DNA of 64,000 nucleotides from Desulfovibrio sp. JC022 (GCF_010470665.1 NZ_VOPZ01000011.1:67528-131527); one strand, 5' to 3'. Counted from the stretch's first letter, positions 53,286 to 62,560 are shown. Notes: generated by a model from the letters alone, not told the origin. Numbers and translations: made by a program.

Positions 53286-54406
53286 TGCTGATTATTAGCC
53301 AGACAGCAATCAGCATCCGGGCAGGGGAGTTCAATAGTTACAGTGGTTCCCTGTCCTGATCCTTCACTTTCGATGTTCAGTATGCCCTGATGTTCGAAGA
53401 CAATCTTTTTGACCCTTGAAAGGCCCATACCCACCCCTTTGGCTTTGGTGGAAAAGAATGGGTCCAGCACATGACTCATCACATGAGACTCAATGCCCAT
53501 GCCATGGTCAATCATTTTGATTTGAATGGTCTGCTTTATTTTTTCAATTTCTACCTGCACATCAGTAATTTTTTCAGGAGTAAAGTTGCTGGCATTAAGT
53601 AACAGCTCTACAATAGCAGCTTCAAATAATTTTTTACCAACTGTAATCCGCTCCACAGCACAATTCAATTTCATCTCGATCCGTTCGCCAATACGGTCGA
53701 GTATCAGGTTGGCATTATTTAAAGCCTGTTCAAACAGTTCCACGGTACTGACTTCAACAGGGTATGGTTTTGGAATATTGGAATAAGTCTTTACGGCAGC
53801 AACCAACCCTTCAAGTTTCATTGCTTCTTCAGATATAATCTCCAATTCTCGTTGCAGGGGATCTGCCTGTGGCAGTTTACGTGAGAGAAGATTAGTCATT
53901 CCGCCGATGACTGTGGTGGGATTAAGCACTTGATGTGCTACAGCCTGTGAGAGTGAATCCAGCCCCTCAATTCTTTCTTTCTGCAACTCAGCATTGCGTG
54001 AAAGTATCTTTTTTTCCCGCTCTTGGGCGTTATGCATTTCCGTTACATCTTCAAAAAGAAAGACTAAACCGACAATCTTATTATTTTCAGTGAGATACGA
54101 AGATGTGATGGATAGTTTTTTAGGGCATTCGCTATCTTTTGTTGTATAAGGAACAATATGTTTAAGTCCGGCCTTCTGTTCACTGATAACATCAAGGATG
54201 ACCTGATTGAACTCAGCATTGGAAGTTGCGTCGGTTATAAAGAGTTCCCCCCAGCCGAATCCAAGATGTTTTTTAATATCCAGATTGAGAATACCGCATG
54301 CCGCTGAGTTCAAAAAAATGATTTTCCCTTCATCAGAGATAACCATCAATCCGACATCAATACTTTCAATAATATTCTCAACAATTATGGAATTAAAGGA
54401 AGCCAT
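53282..54406 (-). CDS. PAS-containing sensor histidine kinase
   Basis: A 374-residue soluble histidine kinase. I start at ATG 54406 (MASFNSIIVENIIESIDVGLM), with AAGGA seven bases upstream; an upstream ATG (54448) lacks one. A PAS domain (about 10-125) contains DVGLMVISDEGKIIFLNSA and VFLFEDVTEMHNAQERE; a DHp segment has a histidine in AVAHQVLNPTTVIGGM; and the HATPase_c domain ends with MGIESHVMSHVLDPFFSTKA and GVGMGLSRVKKIV. It lacks a membrane segment, so it senses inside the cell. No response regulator adjoins it. Confidence 0.87.
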   Translation of the reverse strand: MASFNSIIVENIIESIDVGLMVISDEGKIIFLNSAACGILNLDIKKHLGFGWGELFITDATSNAEFNQVILDVISEQKAGLKHIVPYTTKDSECPKKLSITSSYLTENNKIVGLVFLFEDVTEMHNAQEREKKILSRNAELQKERIEGLDSLSQAVAHQVLNPTTVIGGMTNLLSRKLPQADPLQRELEIISEEAMKLEGLVAAVKTYSNIPKPYPVEVSTVELFEQALNNANLILDRIGERIEMKLNCAVERITVGKKLFEAAIVELLLNASNFTPEKITDVQVEIEKIKQTIQIKMIDHGMGIESHVMSHVLDPFFSTKAKGVGMGLSRVKKIVFEHQGILNIESEGSGQGTTVTIELPCPDADCCLANNQH

Positions 54407-54503
54407 GTCTATGTCCTTATGGGTTTGTATTCTAATATACACCCCCATCAGAACGCAGGCAACAAATAAGCATTAAACTACTGAGAAAACACCATCAGCG
54501 TTT

Positions 54504-55766
54504 TTATTTTCCCCATTTCTTGGGATCAGGCCTTTTTCTTGTTGGACGGGGGCGGCGTTGTCCCTTTAACCAGGCATTCAAACGCGGCTCTTCCCCTTGA
54601 TCTTTAGGATCATAAAACATGCGGTCCGCTATTTCCGGGGGTAGGTAATCCTGTTCAACGTATGAATTGGGATACGAATGCGGATAAAGGTAATTTCGTC
54701 CGTAGCCCCATTCTTTTTGTAAATTTGTTGTGGCATTGCGCAAATGGAGCGGAACCGGAAGCATGCCGTTCTGGCGGATTTCCTGCTTCACGGTATGATA
54801 AGCTGCATAGGTGCTGTTACTTTTAGGGGCAAGAGCGAGATAAACGACAGCTTCAGAAAGGGGAATAAATCCTTCAGGCATGCCTATAAATTCAACTGCC
54901 TGCTGGCAGGATACAGCCATGGTCATGGCATAAGGGTCAGCCAGCCCGATATCTTCACCTGCGGAAATAATCAGCCTGCGGGTGATGAATTTCGGGTCCT
55001 CCCCGCTCTCGATTAAACAGCCCAGATAATAAAGTGCCGCATCCGGGTCACTGCCACGAATGGATTTGATCAGGGCCGATGCCAGCTCATAGTGGGAATC
55101 GCCATCGCGATCGCCACGGACAACTGTTTCCGGCAGGATTTTGCGTAAATTTTCAACTTCACGTTTTTCTTCAGGCAGCTGTGAAGTGTACTCCAGCAGA
55201 TTAAGAATACTGCGTCCATCACCTCCGGCCATGGAGGTAATCAGGTTCAAGCTTTCTTCACTGAGTTCAATTTCAAGCTCTTCACAGGCCCGTTTACAGA
55301 TGGCCAGCAAATCAACCTTACTTAAGGCTCTGAGCCTCAGGACATGCAGCCTTGAAAGCAACTGTCTGGTAACGCTGAAGGAGGGGTTCTCAGTTGTGGT
55401 CGCCAGCAGGGTTATTTCACCGGATTCCAGAATAGGCAAAAAGAAATCCTGCTGAGCCTTGGAGAAACGGTGCAGTTCGTCGAGGATGAGTATATCCATG
55501 CCTGCCAGCTTTTTACGCAGAGCGGCAATCCCTGACTCCGGTGCACTGATGCGCATAAAATGGCGGCCGGTAGATTTTGCCAGCAGCAGGGCAAGCGTAG
55601 ATTTACCGCAACCAGGAGGTCCAAAAAGAAGAAGGCTGGGCAAACGTTTAGAACGCTCAAAAGCCTCAACCCGTTCACGGATATGATTCTGCCCGAAAAA
55701 TTCGTCGATATTTTTTGGGCGGATACGGTCAGCCAGCGGCTGATTATCTGTTAATTCTAATTTCAT
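54504..55766 (-). CDS. rarA: Replication-associated recombination protein A
   Basis: A 420-residue AAA+ ATPase of the RarA/MgsA/Mgs1 family acting at stalled replication forks. The N-terminus PLADRIRPKNIDEFFGQNHI, Walker A LLFGPPGCGKSTLALLLA and Walker B ILILDELHRFSKAQQDFFLP, plus the sensor-1 LLATTTENPSFSV, are typical. The C-terminal tetramerisation region has HYELASALIKSIRGSDPDAALYYL. It overlaps the end of rsmE by 4 bases, so they are translationally coupled. Confidence 0.93.
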   Translation of the reverse strand: MKLELTDNQPLADRIRPKNIDEFFGQNHIRERVEAFERSKRLPSLLLFGPPGCGKSTLALLLAKSTGRHFMRISAPESGIAALRKKLAGMDILILDELHRFSKAQQDFFLPILESGEITLLATTTENPSFSVTRQLLSRLHVLRLRALSKVDLLAICKRACEELEIELSEESLNLITSMAGGDGRSILNLLEYTSQLPEEKREVENLRKILPETVVRGDRDGDSHYELASALIKSIRGSDPDAALYYLGCLIESGEDPKFITRRLIISAGEDIGLADPYAMTMAVSCQQAVEFIGMPEGFIPLSEAVVYLALAPKSNSTYAAYHTVKQEIRQNGMLPVPLHLRNATTNLQKEWGYGRNYLYPHSYPNSYVEQDYLPPEIADRMFYDPKDQGEEPRLNAWLKGQRRPRPTRKRPDPKKWGK

Positions 55767-56485
55767 ATTTTTTGTCTTTCCAAATATGCAGTTCCCATGC
55801 AGAGCAGGGCGGCTGTTTCCCAGCGTAAGATAGAATTGCCGAGACTGACGGGCTTAAAACCGTTTTCTATTAATAACTCGGCTTCACGCTGGCTGAATCC
55901 TCCTTCCGGGCCGATGACGGCTAGCGTGGATTCAGCAGCAAAAACAGAATTATCCGGCACCGTATCCTCATCCGCTTTTTCCCACAAGAAAAGTTTGTTG
56001 TCGTATGGGGCGGATGCTTCAATCAATTTCTCGATTGATCCCCGAACGGTCTGAAGTTCAGGCAGCCATGTGTTTCCGCATTGTTTGGCAGCAGCCACAA
56101 GCTTCTCATTCCAGCTTTCTTTAATCTCGGAAGGCACCTTGCCCTGACTGAATTCACTTTGAAAAAAGATCAGACCGCGAGTCTGTAATTCAACGGACTT
56201 TTCTAAAATCCAATTGCGGCGGCTTGATTTATTCCAACCAATAGCAAGGGTAATATTCCGCGAATCAGGAATGGAACTTTTTTCGCTCAGCTCAAGTTGC
56301 ACTTTACTCTTGGTAATATCAGTGACTGTAAAAAGTCCCTCACGTCCGCATCCATCAAAAAGGCGAACGGTATCGCCCACACGGGTTCGCAGAACTTTCC
56401 CAAGATGTTTAGCTTCTCCGCCTTCAAGTACGAAGGGTGCATTCCAATTCTCAGCAGGTAAGTGAAATGAATTTAGTCTAGCCAT
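55763..56485 (-). CDS. rsmE: 16S rRNA (uridine-1498-N3)-methyltransferase
   Basis: A 240-residue SPOUT-class methyltransferase that methylates U1498 of 16S rRNA. The N-terminal PUA-like part (GGEAKHLGKVLRTRVGDTVR) precedes the trefoil-knot domain with VIGPEGGFSQREAELLIENG and SLGNSILRWETAALL, the SAM-binding knot. The length is as expected. It is divergent in position from the palindromic element and leads into rarA. Confidence 0.92.
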   Translation of the reverse strand: MARLNSFHLPAENWNAPFVLEGGEAKHLGKVLRTRVGDTVRLFDGCGREGLFTVTDITKSKVQLELSEKSSIPDSRNITLAIGWNKSSRRNWILEKSVELQTRGLIFFQSEFSQGKVPSEIKESWNEKLVAAAKQCGNTWLPELQTVRGSIEKLIEASAPYDNKLFLWEKADEDTVPDNSVFAAESTLAVIGPEGGFSQREAELLIENGFKPVSLGNSILRWETAALLCMGTAYLERQKI

Positions 56486-56510
56486 AGTTTTATAATCTTA
56501 TACCTAATAA

Positions 56511-56534
56511 AATAAAAAATCCCTTAATAGGGAT
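56511..56534 (-). terminator. Terminator for the lysA operon (minus strand)
   Basis: On the minus strand ATCCCT-ATTA-AGGGAT is followed by TTTTTTATTTT. It forms the outer end of repeat copy C and lies between lysA and rsmE. Confidence 0.6.
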
Positions 56535-56598
56535 TCCAAAGGGGATTATTCCCTTTGGTCTCGCTGAAAGCGCCCGCCGGGAGGCTCGCCGAAGGCAA
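56511..56598. repeat. Palindromic intergenic repeat, divergent copy C
   Basis: On the minus strand it reads GGCGAGCCTCCCGGCGGGC, then a CCAAAGGG/CCCTTTGG hairpin (56536-56558), then GGAATCCC. The general plan (CCTCC-GGCGG block, AAA-GGG hairpin, GAATCCC end) matches copies A and B, with different loop and stem sequences. Right next to it, CAAGGGCATG (56600-56609) and CATGCCCTTG (56627-56636) form another inverted repeat. Confidence 0.6.
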
Positions 56599-56647
56599 TC
56601 AAGGGCATGAGTACCGTTACAATACCCATGCCCTTGTAATAAGCAAA

Positions 56648-57886
56648 TTAAGATTCCAATCTAAGTAGGTCTTCGTATGTTTCTCTTCTACGGGCTACGA
56701 TGACGTCATCGCCGTCAACGATGATTTCAGCCGCGCGCAGACGGGAGTTGTAGTTGGAAGACATGGTGAAACCGTATGCTCCGGCAGAGTATACCGCGAT
56801 GAGCTCGCCCTGCTTCATTTCAGGAAGCATGCGATCCTTGGCAAGAAAGTCGCCGGACTCGCAGATAGGGCCGACAATGTCGTAGTCGATTTCAGGACGG
56901 TTGTTCTGGGTGACCTCAGAAATGCGGTGGTAAGACTGGTACAGGGAAGGACGCACCAAATCGTTCATGGCTGCATCGACAATGAGGAAATCTTTGGTCG
57001 GTGTCTTCTTGGTGTAGATGACTTCACCGACAAGAATGCCCGCATTACCGGCGATAACACGACCGGGTTCAAGTACTACTTTAAGTCCTTTATCAGCAAG
57101 GGCCTTGCTCAGGGCTTCACCGAATTCCTTCGGATGCGGAGGTTCTTCCTCATCGTAAGTGATGCCCAGTCCGCCGCCGAGATCAAGGTGTTCGATCTCA
57201 ATGCCCATGGTGCCCAGTTCGTCACGGAAGGCGAGAAGCTTGTCGAGTGCTTCAAGGAACGGCTCGATGGTGGTCAGCTGGGAACCGATATGGCAGTCCA
57301 TGCCGATGGGGGAAATGTTAGAAAGTTCTTTTGCGGTCTTGTAAGCTTCCTTGGCGGTTTCCATATCAAGGCCGAACTTGTTCTTTTTCATCCCGGTGGA
57401 AATGTAGGGATGGGTCTTGGGATCAACGTCCGGGTTGATGCGGAAGCTGATACGTGCGGTCTTGTTCATGGTCTCGGCAACTTCGTTGATGCGGTGCATT
57501 TCGCCCACAGATTCAACGTTGAACATGAGAATATCAGCTTTGAGAGCTTCAGCAATTTCGTAAGCTTTCTTACCTACACCGGAAAACACAATCTTGCTTG
57601 CCGGAACACCTGCTTTAAGTGCGCGAAAAAGTTCGCCGCCGGAAACAATGTCCATGCCTGCGCCCATTTCAGCCAGCAGTTTGAGTACACTCAGGTTGGA
57701 GTTGGCCTTAACGGAATAGCAGGTCATGTGGTCGAGTCCGGTAAAAGCGGAATCAAAAGCTTCAAAATGTCTGCGCAGGGTGGCTGCGGAATAAATATAG
57801 AGCGGGGTACCGTACTCTTTGGCAAGTTCGGTGATGCTGATGTTTTCAGCATGCAGTTCATTATTTTTAACTTCAAAATGATGCAT
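56648..57886 (-). CDS. lysA: Diaminopimelate decarboxylase
   Basis: A 412-residue PLP enzyme that decarboxylates meso-diaminopimelate to lysine, last step of lysine synthesis. TCYSVKANSNLSVLKLLAEM carries the PLP-binding lysine, MGAGMDIVSGGELFRAL and GLDMETAKEAYK follow, HIGSQL is present, then HLDLGGGLGITYDEEE, EPGRVIAGNAGILV and GPICESGDFLAKDR, and GAYGFTMSSNYNSR at the C-terminus. GGAG lies 10 bases before the start. It closes the long mutS operon; a terminator follows. Confidence 0.94.
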   Translation of the reverse strand: MHHFEVKNNELHAENISITELAKEYGTPLYIYSAATLRRHFEAFDSAFTGLDHMTCYSVKANSNLSVLKLLAEMGAGMDIVSGGELFRALKAGVPASKIVFSGVGKKAYEIAEALKADILMFNVESVGEMHRINEVAETMNKTARISFRINPDVDPKTHPYISTGMKKNKFGLDMETAKEAYKTAKELSNISPIGMDCHIGSQLTTIEPFLEALDKLLAFRDELGTMGIEIEHLDLGGGLGITYDEEEPPHPKEFGEALSKALADKGLKVVLEPGRVIAGNAGILVGEVIYTKKTPTKDFLIVDAAMNDLVRPSLYQSYHRISEVTQNNRPEIDYDIVGPICESGDFLAKDRMLPEMKQGELIAVYSAGAYGFTMSSNYNSRLRAAEIIVDGDDVIVARRRETYEDLLRLES

Positions 57887-57909
57887 TGTGGAAGGACTCC
57901 ATTAAAAGA

Positions 57910-58362
57910 TTAGGGTGCAGCTGTGTATACGTCGGAAATTACTATTCCAAGTGCGTCGTAAACGTTGCGTCCTACGACTCTCCAACGATAGCTTTTAGCG
58001 GGATTAAGTCCACATTCGCTGAATACGAAAGTGGAGCCGTCAGATTGAATACCTTCGGAACCGGGGGTGAATTCTTTTCTGATAGCCGGAAAGAAAGGAC
58101 ATGTCGGGCAGCCTTCTCCCGGACCGGAGCCGTCGGCTTGAAATTGAAGGCTTAAATTGTCCACATTTTTAAATGCGCCGTCAACCTTTACTACAACTTT
58201 AAGGCATTCACCTACCCGGCGGCCTTCCACGGAAGCAAAAGTGAAAACATCTTCGCTCTGCTGCGGGGCAGGCCAGAGTTTAACACCGCATCCTGCGGTA
58301 GTCAGAAGCATGAGAGCCAGAACTGCCAGCAGTATTTGTTTTTTAAAAGAATGAAATTTCAT
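57910..58362 (-). CDS. Hypothetical lipoprotein, FN3-like
   Basis: A 150-residue lipoprotein. I start at ATG 58362, inside the TAATG that also ends mutS; the longer frame lies within mutS. The signal is MKFHSFKKQILLAVLALM then LTTAGC (lipidated Cys). The mature part contains CPTC (GEGCPTCPFFPAI) and a C-terminal FN3-like block (FSECGLNPAKSYRWRVVGRN). It sits between mutS and lysA, with 23 bases to lysA. Function unknown; a small envelope adaptor is plausible. Confidence 0.8.
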   Translation of the reverse strand: MKFHSFKKQILLAVLALMLLTTAGCGVKLWPAPQQSEDVFTFASVEGRRVGECLKVVVKVDGAFKNVDNLSLQFQADGSGPGEGCPTCPFFPAIRKEFTPGSEGIQSDGSTFVFSECGLNPAKSYRWRVVGRNVYDALGIVISDVYTAAP

Positions 58363-61022
58363 TAATTTTCTCCCAGCGATTTTTTCCACTGATTCAGAAG
58401 GGTAAGGGCTTCTATGGGTGAAAGTCCGTTCACATCAAGATTGCGCAATTCCTTAATAAGCGCGTGATCTTCGGGCGGAGCTTCATTTTTATTTTCATTT
58501 CCAGTGCAGACCATTCCCGGCAGAATTGATTGCACGGACGGGGCCTGATGCACAGGCTGACCATCCACATCCTGCGATTTTTCTTCAAGATTCGCAAGAA
58601 TTTCCCTAGCCCGTACTACTACAGGCTTGGGTACCCCGGCAAGCTTAGCCACCTCGATACCGTAACTCTTATCAGCCGGTCCGGGTACAAGCCTGCGCAG
58701 AAAAAGAATATCTCCTTTCCATTCACGCACTGCAATGTTGAAATTGCGCAAGCCGTCGATGACTCCCTCAAGGGAAGTCAGTTCATGGTAATGGGTGGCG
58801 AAAAGTGTTCGGATGCCGCCCCGTGCGCGTTTGGAAAGCTCTTCCACCACCGCCCATGCCAAAGCAAGGCCGTCAAAAGTAGAGGTACCGCGTCCAATTT
58901 CATCAAGGATAACCAGACTGCGCTTGGAAGCCTGCCGCAGAATTCTGGCGGTTTCCATCATCTCAACCATGAAAGTGGACTGGCCTTGTGCAAGGTTGTC
59001 TGAAGCACCCACGCGGGAAAAGACACGATCCATAAGACCTATGCGTCCGCTGGTAGCCGGAATATATGAGCCAATCTGGGCCATAATACCCATGAGCGCA
59101 ACCTGCCGGAGCACGGTAGATTTACCTGCCATGTTCGGTCCGGTGATGAGCAGAATACGTCTTTTTTCATCAATGGTCAGACTGTTGGGGATGTAGTTTG
59201 CAGCCCCCTGAACCGCCTCGACCACAGGGTGGCGTCCTTCTTCAATAACAACCTCCATGCCGGGATGGATTTCCGGGCAGGACCAGCGGTTGACCCGCGC
59301 AGCTTCAGCAAGCCCCTGCCAGAAATCCACAGCAGCAATGGCATCAGCCATGAACATGAAACGGCCCCGGTTTCCGGCTACATTCTCGCGGATCTTCTGG
59401 AAGAGGTTATATTCCAGTGTCTTGCGTTTTTCGGATGCTGAAAGAAGCTTTTCTTCCAGCTCTTTAAGCTCCGGGGTAATGTAGCGTTCACTGTTTACAA
59501 GGGTCTGGCGACGTTCAAAGTAGTCCGGAACCTGTCCTTTAAAGGCTTTGGAAATTTCAAAATAGTAGCCGAAAACTTTATTGAATCCCAGCTTGAGCTT
59601 AGGTAGATCATTTGTGGCTTTTTCATGAGCCAGCAGATCCGCAAGGGTGGATTCACCGTGTTCGGTGAGCTGGATAAGTTCATCCAGCTCCGGGTTGAAT
59701 CCGGTCTTGAAGAGCCCCCCTTCGGTGATCACCGGAGGAGGGGAGTCCACTAGGGCCTGCTCCAGAAGCTCAGCCACATCACTCATGGAATCCCATTTCT
59801 TGACGATAGCCTTGAGGGCCGGAGTTACCAGATTTCCTTCATCCACGGCTACAACAGCCTCGTGCAGAAGATGGTGAACCGGCGGCAGTGTTTTTAAGCT
59901 CTCACGCAAACTTATAAAATCTTTGGGAGTTGCCCGCCCAAGCACTACACGGGTGGATAGTCGCTCAAGGTCATAAACTGTATCAAGCAGCTCTCTGATT
60001 TTGGCACGCAGGGAGTCATCGTCATGAAAAAAAGAAACTGCGCGCTGGTTATTCTCAATGGGGGAAATTTCCCGCCAGGGTTGCTTTAAACGTACAGAAA
60101 GAAGCCGTCCGCCCATGGGGGTGATGGTTTTATCTAGCACATTAAGCAGGGTGCCTTTCCCTTTTTTGCCATCCAATCTTTTGAAAAGTTCAAGGTTCCT
60201 TTCGGTTACCTCATCCAAAATCATGAACTTGGTCAGGTTCAGAGGCTTAAATTCCCCTAAGTGATCAAACTCCTGCATCTGAGTCTGGCGAAGATAGGAT
60301 ATAAGTGCACCACAGGCCTGAGTCAGCTGAGTCTTGTCTTCAAGATCCAGCGAATCAAGATCAGCGACATTCTGCGCTTCTAGGACATTATCCTTGGCGG
60401 ACTTGTAATTAAAATATCCGGCAGAGGGAGCAGGGGTAATCCGGGCATCGATTTCGCCATATTGTGCTGGAATGGTTTTGCCTTGCGGAAGAATTAACTC
60501 TCGGGGATTGGTTTTGAGTGCCCATTGCCAGAGATCGTTTTCGTTTTTGCTTTGGATACCACTCCATTGCCCGGTGGAAAAATCCATCCAGGCCAGACCG
60601 CCTGTTGATTTCGCTTCATCCCAGATAAGTGCAGCCAGATAGTTGCTGTCTTTTGCCGAGAGGGTATCGTCTTCAACTACGGTTCCGGGAGTGTAGACCC
60701 TTGTTACCGCACGCTTAACCAGTCCTTTTGCCTGCTTAGGGTCTTCAATCTGGTCACAGAGCGCGACAGTGTACCCCTTTTCAATTAGCTGGGAAAGATA
60801 GGCGCGAGAGGCATGATGCGGGACTCCGCACATAGGAATCTTGTCTTCGGAATTGGGATTGCGGCAGGTCAAGGCTATCTGCAGTTCACGCGCTGCAATT
60901 TCAGCGTCCTCAAAGAAAAGTTCGTAAAAGTCTCCCATCCGGTAAAACAGCAGTGAATCAGGGTGTTCTGCCTTGATCAGCATGTACTGTTCGAACATGG
61001 GAGTGAGTTTTTTTTTGCTCAC
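58362..61022 (-). CDS. mutS: DNA mismatch repair protein MutS
   Basis: An 886-residue mismatch-recognition ATPase. The N-terminal domain has LTPMFEQYMLIKAEHPDSLL with the mismatch-wedge phenylalanine segment LLFYRMGDFYELF; the core and clamp follow, then the ATPase with Walker A ITGPNMAGKSTVLRQVALM, GASDNLAQGQSTFMVEMME and LVILDEIGRGTSTFDGLALA. The start is GTG at 61022 with no strong ribosome site. The stop overlaps the lipoprotein start by one base (TAATG), so they are coupled. Confidence 0.95.
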   Translation of the reverse strand: MSKKKLTPMFEQYMLIKAEHPDSLLFYRMGDFYELFFEDAEIAARELQIALTCRNPNSEDKIPMCGVPHHASRAYLSQLIEKGYTVALCDQIEDPKQAKGLVKRAVTRVYTPGTVVEDDTLSAKDSNYLAALIWDEAKSTGGLAWMDFSTGQWSGIQSKNENDLWQWALKTNPRELILPQGKTIPAQYGEIDARITPAPSAGYFNYKSAKDNVLEAQNVADLDSLDLEDKTQLTQACGALISYLRQTQMQEFDHLGEFKPLNLTKFMILDEVTERNLELFKRLDGKKGKGTLLNVLDKTITPMGGRLLSVRLKQPWREISPIENNQRAVSFFHDDDSLRAKIRELLDTVYDLERLSTRVVLGRATPKDFISLRESLKTLPPVHHLLHEAVVAVDEGNLVTPALKAIVKKWDSMSDVAELLEQALVDSPPPVITEGGLFKTGFNPELDELIQLTEHGESTLADLLAHEKATNDLPKLKLGFNKVFGYYFEISKAFKGQVPDYFERRQTLVNSERYITPELKELEEKLLSASEKRKTLEYNLFQKIRENVAGNRGRFMFMADAIAAVDFWQGLAEAARVNRWSCPEIHPGMEVVIEEGRHPVVEAVQGAANYIPNSLTIDEKRRILLITGPNMAGKSTVLRQVALMGIMAQIGSYIPATSGRIGLMDRVFSRVGASDNLAQGQSTFMVEMMETARILRQASKRSLVILDEIGRGTSTFDGLALAWAVVEELSKRARGGIRTLFATHYHELTSLEGVIDGLRNFNIAVREWKGDILFLRRLVPGPADKSYGIEVAKLAGVPKPVVVRAREILANLEEKSQDVDGQPVHQAPSVQSILPGMVCTGNENKNEAPPEDHALIKELRNLDVNGLSPIEALTLLNQWKKSLGEN

Positions 61023-61039
61023 AATAATATATATGGGGC

Positions 61040-62179
61040 TTACTGGTTCAGTTCTTTACGGAACGAAATTGAATGCCAACTGCGGCATCTGGGGCAATTG
61101 AAAAATATTCTATCCCGCTTGAAACCGCAACTGGAGCAGGTGAATCTTTGTACTTTTCTCGCAACATTTACGAAAAAGTCCAGCTGGTTTTTAAACGATG
61201 AAGTCAGCTCCTGCTGATCTTGGGCAAGATTAAAAAGCTCAAGGCGTGCTAACCAAAAATTCTGGTTGAGCATCAGAGTCTTTTCAAGCCAGACAACAGC
61301 TTCTTCCTGCTTTCCACAAAGCTGAAGTAGTCTTGCCCCGTAATAATGCATAATTACATCCGGGTCTGACTGAGAAATTTCTTCAACCATCACTTCATAA
61401 AAAGGATAGTTACGGTCATTATCCTGATCTTTATTGCCAATGGGAGTATCCCCGAAAATAAGGGAATCTGCCAGCAATCCTTCAATAAGGACAAATCTTA
61501 AATGTTTTGGAACCTGTGCAAGCGCGGAATTGAATTTCTTTTTGAATTTATCCAGTGAACCTTCCTGTTTTAATCTGGTCAGTACCAGCAACCATGATTC
61601 AACTGAACTTGAGGAAATTTTGAGAGCTTTTTTCAGGATACGCTGGGCAGCGGCATCTTCACCTTCAGATGTATAGTCTTCGGCCAAGCGGGCAAGATAA
61701 TGTGCTTCCTGTACAGGCTGATTTAATTTGGAATAGTAGGTTGCTGCTTTTTCAAATTCCCGTCCACCCGCAGAAAGTTCAGCAAGTTCGGTCAGAATCT
61801 CAGGTGAATCACCCTCAATTTCGCGGGCTTTTTCAAAAGCATTAACCGCACGATCCAAAAAACCACCACGGCTGAAATCACGCCCCAGTTCATAAAGGGC
61901 ACGGGCTTTAATCGCCGGATCAAGGCCTGGACGCACAATCAGGCTGTTCCTGATCTGGGCGGCACGTTCAATTTCACCCTGCGAACGGTAAAGGTTACCT
62001 AGGGCAAGATAAATTTCAACAGCTTCCGGAGTATCCTTTACAACCTTGCTGAGTTCATCAATGGCTGCGCGGGTATCCGCAAGCCCGGATTTACCTTTTC
62101 CAGTCCCGGACGAATAAGACGGCGCCCGATTATCGGACGCCGTCATCTTCTTCTTTTTAAATACGCTTAAAAAGGACAC
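61040..62179 (-). CDS. lapB: LapB/YciM-like TPR protein with rubredoxin-type zinc ribbon
   Basis: A 379-residue protein of the LapB type, which in E. coli regulates LPS synthesis through LpxC degradation. TPR-like helices run over residues 35-330 (AVEIYLALGNLYRSQGEIE, ALYELGRDFSRGGFLDRAV, ILTELAELSAGGREFEKA). The C-terminal CSSCGFKRDRIFFNCPRCRSWH is a zinc ribbon like that of LapB. The start is GTG with GGAG five bases upstream. Unlike E. coli LapB it lacks an N-terminal membrane helix, so its anchoring differs; it probably works with the LapA-like neighbour. Confidence 0.85.
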   Translation of the reverse strand: MSFLSVFKKKKMTASDNRAPSYSSGTGKGKSGLADTRAAIDELSKVVKDTPEAVEIYLALGNLYRSQGEIERAAQIRNSLIVRPGLDPAIKARALYELGRDFSRGGFLDRAVNAFEKAREIEGDSPEILTELAELSAGGREFEKAATYYSKLNQPVQEAHYLARLAEDYTSEGEDAAAQRILKKALKISSSSVESWLLVLTRLKQEGSLDKFKKKFNSALAQVPKHLRFVLIEGLLADSLIFGDTPIGNKDQDNDRNYPFYEVMVEEISQSDPDVIMHYYGARLLQLCGKQEEAVVWLEKTLMLNQNFWLARLELFNLAQDQQELTSSFKNQLDFFVNVARKVQRFTCSSCGFKRDRIFFNCPRCRSWHSISFRKELNQ

Positions 62180-62203
62180 GTATACTCCATATTAATGCGC
62201 TTA

Positions 62204-62560
62204 TTATTCAGAAGCTTTCTCTTCGCTTTCTTCAGCGGAGGGATAGTTCCCCTCGTCGAGGGGCAGGTTGCGGAGAGAATTTACTTCCTGCTCAAGGTTG
62301 GCCATTCTGGTGCGACAGGTGCGAAGCTGTCCGGAAAGACGAATCTTATCAGCCATGAAGTAGAGCAGACAGAGAACGGAACCTGCTGCAAAAGCAATCA
62401 GGATCAACAGGTAGTACGGAAGAGGCTGGCTCATGAACTTGTAATTGAACAGTTCGATGGACAGAGTTACTTCCTTGGAAAGTTCAGGAGTATTCTGAAT
62501 GAAGAATACCATAGAAAGGAAAAAGAGAACTACCAGAGCCAAAACCTTCAAGTAACGCAT
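62204..62560 (-). CDS. lapA: LapA-family (DUF1049) inner membrane protein
   Basis: A 118-residue protein with two transmembrane helices (LKVLALVVLFFLSMVFFIQ and PYYLLILIAFAAGSVLCLLY) and a cytosolic coiled coil (LRTCRTRMANLEQEVNSLRN), as in LapA, which acts with LapB in LPS assembly in enterobacteria. The start follows a strong site (AAGGAGGG). The gene order lapA-lapB matches E. coli; here mutS follows. Confidence 0.87.
   Translation of the reverse strand: MRYLKVLALVVLFFLSMVFFIQNTPELSKEVTLSIELFNYKFMSQPLPYYLLILIAFAAGSVLCLLYFMADKIRLSGQLRTCRTRMANLEQEVNSLRNLPLDEGNYPSAEESEEKASE

Noticed and set aside
56927-57913. 328-codon plus-strand frame across lysA
   Set aside because: It is the mirror of the well-supported lysA on the opposite strand; low-complexity reading, no ribosome site.
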